NCBI RefSeq assembly: GCF_001688725.2 | Contig: NZ_CP015401.2 | Span: forward strand, 1-64,000 | From: Bacteroides caecimuris | Lineage (GTDB): Bacteria > Bacteroidota > Bacteroidia > Bacteroidales > Bacteroidaceae | DNA length: 64,000 bases | Reading direction: 5' to 3' | Part shown: piece after piece, positions 63,201-64,000 of the stretch | Layout: each line of letters opens with the position of its first letter | How positions within the stretch are numbered: position 1 is the stretch's first letter | The notes under the pieces: model-generated | Seen by the model: only the letters and a program-made list of their open reading frames with translations | What the model was told of the DNA's origin: nothing | Databases searched by the model: none | Made by a program: the position numbers and the translations under genes

Positions 63201-63441
63201 ACAATACTATTATGACGGTTCCTACATTCGTCTGAAAAATGCAGAAATTGCCTATACCTTTACAGATGCTTGGGTACGAAAACTTGGGGTGAAGAATTTG
63301 AAGATTTACTTGAATGGAAACAACTTGTGGGTGTGGTCTAAGATGCCGGACGACCGTGAATCGAATTTTGCAGGTTCGGGCAATCAAGGAGCGTATCCTA
63401 CGGTGAAACGTTTCAACTTAGGCGTTAAATTTACATTATAA
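60292..63441 (+). CDS. susC: SusC/RagA-family TonB-dependent transporter (xylan locus)
   Basis: A 1049-residue outer-membrane transporter. ATG 60298 (MKNVTKKIQK) is an equally good start. Signal peptide to about residue 29 (SAQKG), carboxypeptidase-regulatory-like domain (VRGTVLDGHGETIIGASVIL), TonB-box region LEEVVVVGYGQQKKASV, plug (about 125-235; PLVLVDGIERPMSSVD) and a barrel ending NLGVKFTL. It imports oligosaccharides released at the surface. It is not a close paralogue of the SusC at 34091-37273. The SusD gene follows by 10 nt. Confidence 0.96.
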   Translation: MVMKNVTKKIQKIPYLFLLMLFSFVTASAQKGITVRGTVLDGHGETIIGASVILKGNNSVGTITDIDGNFVLTVPNEKSVLVVSYVGMKPQEVKVVSKGLIKVTLEDDTQQLEEVVVVGYGQQKKASVVGAITQTTGKVLERAAGISDIGAALTGNLPGVITTQSSGMPGEEEPKITIRGSSSWNNSDPLVLVDGIERPMSSVDIASVQSISVLKDASATAVYGVKGANGVILVTTKRGTEGAAQINVSANATMKVPSKLPNKLDSYDALMARNMAIEHELSLYPDSWSYIKPQAIINKYRNPANLEQAERYPNVDWQDVLFKDYAMSYNANVNVGGGTRFVKYFASVDYVHEGDLFEVFDNGRDYNSGYGYDRINVRSNLDFQITKSTVFKVNVAGSNGYKKTPYNNSNYDSSADWSIAQQWAGAYNIAPDVFLPKYSDGSWGYYPNISNVTNSAENISLGGTMTTTTTQITTDFALEQDLSFITKGLTARAMVSWDNTFVEWKRGINDLFNDAQRKWINPDTGEVSYKKSYDNNTGFDFMQGVMWNTEGGEVKNWATQRNLNYQAQLNWARNFGKHNVTLMGLFSRQETATGSEIPHYREDWAFRTTYNWADRYFIEYNGAYNGSEKFSKENRFAFFNSGAIGWMVSEEPFMKFLKDRRILDMLKLRASYGEIGDDNVSTRWLYMNQWAYDGTSSLDVDRGVSPYTWFRESAVGNSDVHWEKVKKVNFGIDYSFLDGLFAGSVEIFRDKRTDILVGGSDRAIPSYFGATAVTANLGKVKTKGYELELRFNKTFSNDMRVWANMSMTHAENKILEKDDAPLLAGYQKVAGYAIGQNKAFIDKGYLNSYDDVIGSPQHDTNNSSRLPGDYYIVDFNGDGIVDSKDQAPYGYSDTPQNTYNATLGFEWKGFSAFVQFYGVNNVTRVVQLTSFGSQMNTVYDQGSWWSEAGDAADVVTPRWLSKVSSYSNGTQYYYDGSYIRLKNAEIAYTFTDAWVRKLGVKNLKIYLNGNNLWVWSKMPDDRESNFAGSGNQGAYPTVKRFNLGVKFTL

Positions 63442-63451
63442 TCAAAGTACT

Positions 63452-64000
63452 ATGAGAAAAATATATAGAACTCTTTTATGTGGTGGCTTATTGTTCCTTT
63501 CGTTGGGATTTTCATCTTGTGAGGACTATTTGGACAAGGAAGCCGACTCTACTGTTTCAGAAGAAGAAGCATTTAAGAACTTTAGGAATTTTCAGGGTTT
63601 CATCGAAGAAATATACAACTGTATTCCGGATAAGGAGAAGAACAATTACACTACTTCATGGAACTGGGGAGATGATGAAATATTCAACCCGGAAGGGGAC
63701 AGCCACATGACGCATCAGGTTGATTTGGGTAATTTCCGTGCATGGTCTACCAATAATCAATGCTGGCTTTATCGTAACGGCAGTGACCCGACGGCTACTT
63801 ATCATCCGAACGATGACGGCAATGCCAAGTTTAAACATTCACTGTGGCCGCATGCCTGGTATTGCATACGTAAGGCTAACATTGGTATCGCTAATCTGGA
63901 AAGGTTGAGGGAAGCTACGGATGAGGAGAAAAAACTGATTGCCGGCCAACTTTACTTTTTCCGCGCATGGTGGCACTTTGAAATGATGCAATATTTTGGC
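63452..64000 (+). CDS. susD: SusD/RagB-family lipoprotein, partial (runs off the window)
   Basis: The first 183 residues of a SusD-family lipoprotein. It has a signal MRKIYRTLLCGGLLFLSLG with lipobox FSSCEDYLDKE, an N-terminal helix-rich region (EEEAFKNFRNFQGFIEEIYN) and GQLYFFRAWWHFEMMQYFG, the TPR-like helix typical of the family. It starts 10 nt after susC. The sequence continues beyond base 64000. Confidence 0.93.
   Translation, partial: MRKIYRTLLCGGLLFLSLGFSSCEDYLDKEADSTVSEEEAFKNFRNFQGFIEEIYNCIPDKEKNNYTTSWNWGDDEIFNPEGDSHMTHQVDLGNFRAWSTNNQCWLYRNGSDPTATYHPNDDGNAKFKHSLWPHAWYCIRKANIGIANLERLREATDEEKKLIAGQLYFFRAWWHFEMMQYFG

Overview
The window is from a gut-type Bacteroides. The evidence is two SusC/SusD pairs, many secreted lipoproteins and glycoside hydrolases, promoters of the TAnnTTTG (-7) class, and a Bacteroidota-style single-chain glycyl-tRNA synthetase. 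The xylan-type locus on the right suggests the B. ovatus / B. xylanisolvens group, but this is inference. No tRNA, rRNA or CRISPR was seen.

Region 1 (about 207-43117, minus strand) is one large accessory glycan-utilisation locus (PUL). At its right end is an AraC-type XylR-like regulator (41966-43117). Reading leftwards come a small hydrolase-derived lipoprotein, a DUF4434 protein, an MFS sugar porter, an N-acylglucosamine 2-epimerase-family enzyme, SusC, SusD and a DUF5018 surface protein. These are followed by two Gfo/Idh/MocA oxidoreductases separated by an IS982-family insertion, a DUF1080 protein, a GH2 remnant, GH20, a sialate O-acetylesterase-like protein, two uncharacterised predicted glycosidases, a phosphodiester glycosidase, an SGNH hydrolase, GH27, DUF4855 and GH89. 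A second transcription unit (9764 to 1638) carries a FucP-type transporter, NagA, a NagB homologue, three more Gfo/Idh/MocA proteins, an ApbE-like flavin transferase and a tiny membrane protein. A sixth Gfo/Idh/MocA gene (207-1550) has its own promoter. The enzymes suggest a glycan with alpha-GlcNAc, alpha-Gal and beta-HexNAc ends, possibly O-acetylated or phosphodiester-linked. The locus appears to combine ordinary hydrolysis with oxidation-assisted (3-keto) glycoside cleavage. Four promoters share an operator-like element (half-sites with CGTTTTT on the coding strand, 21 bp apart) at an identical distance from the -7 box, so this region looks like one regulon.

Region 2 (43275-45669, plus strand) is housekeeping: glyS, an FKBP-type isomerase lipoprotein and a clear terminator.

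Region 3 (46022-64000, plus strand) is a xylan-type PUL: four GH43 enzymes in two paralogous pairs plus a GH43 with a different architecture, a GH3 beta-xylosidase, a GH97, a GH31-derived mini-protein, SusC and the start of SusD, which runs off the window. Three promoters carry four TGTARCAT-like half-sites at about 21-bp period upstream of the -7 box, and a fourth has a weaker two-copy version. This is a second operator code, likely read by an AraC-domain regulator (for example a hybrid two-component system) that lies outside the window.
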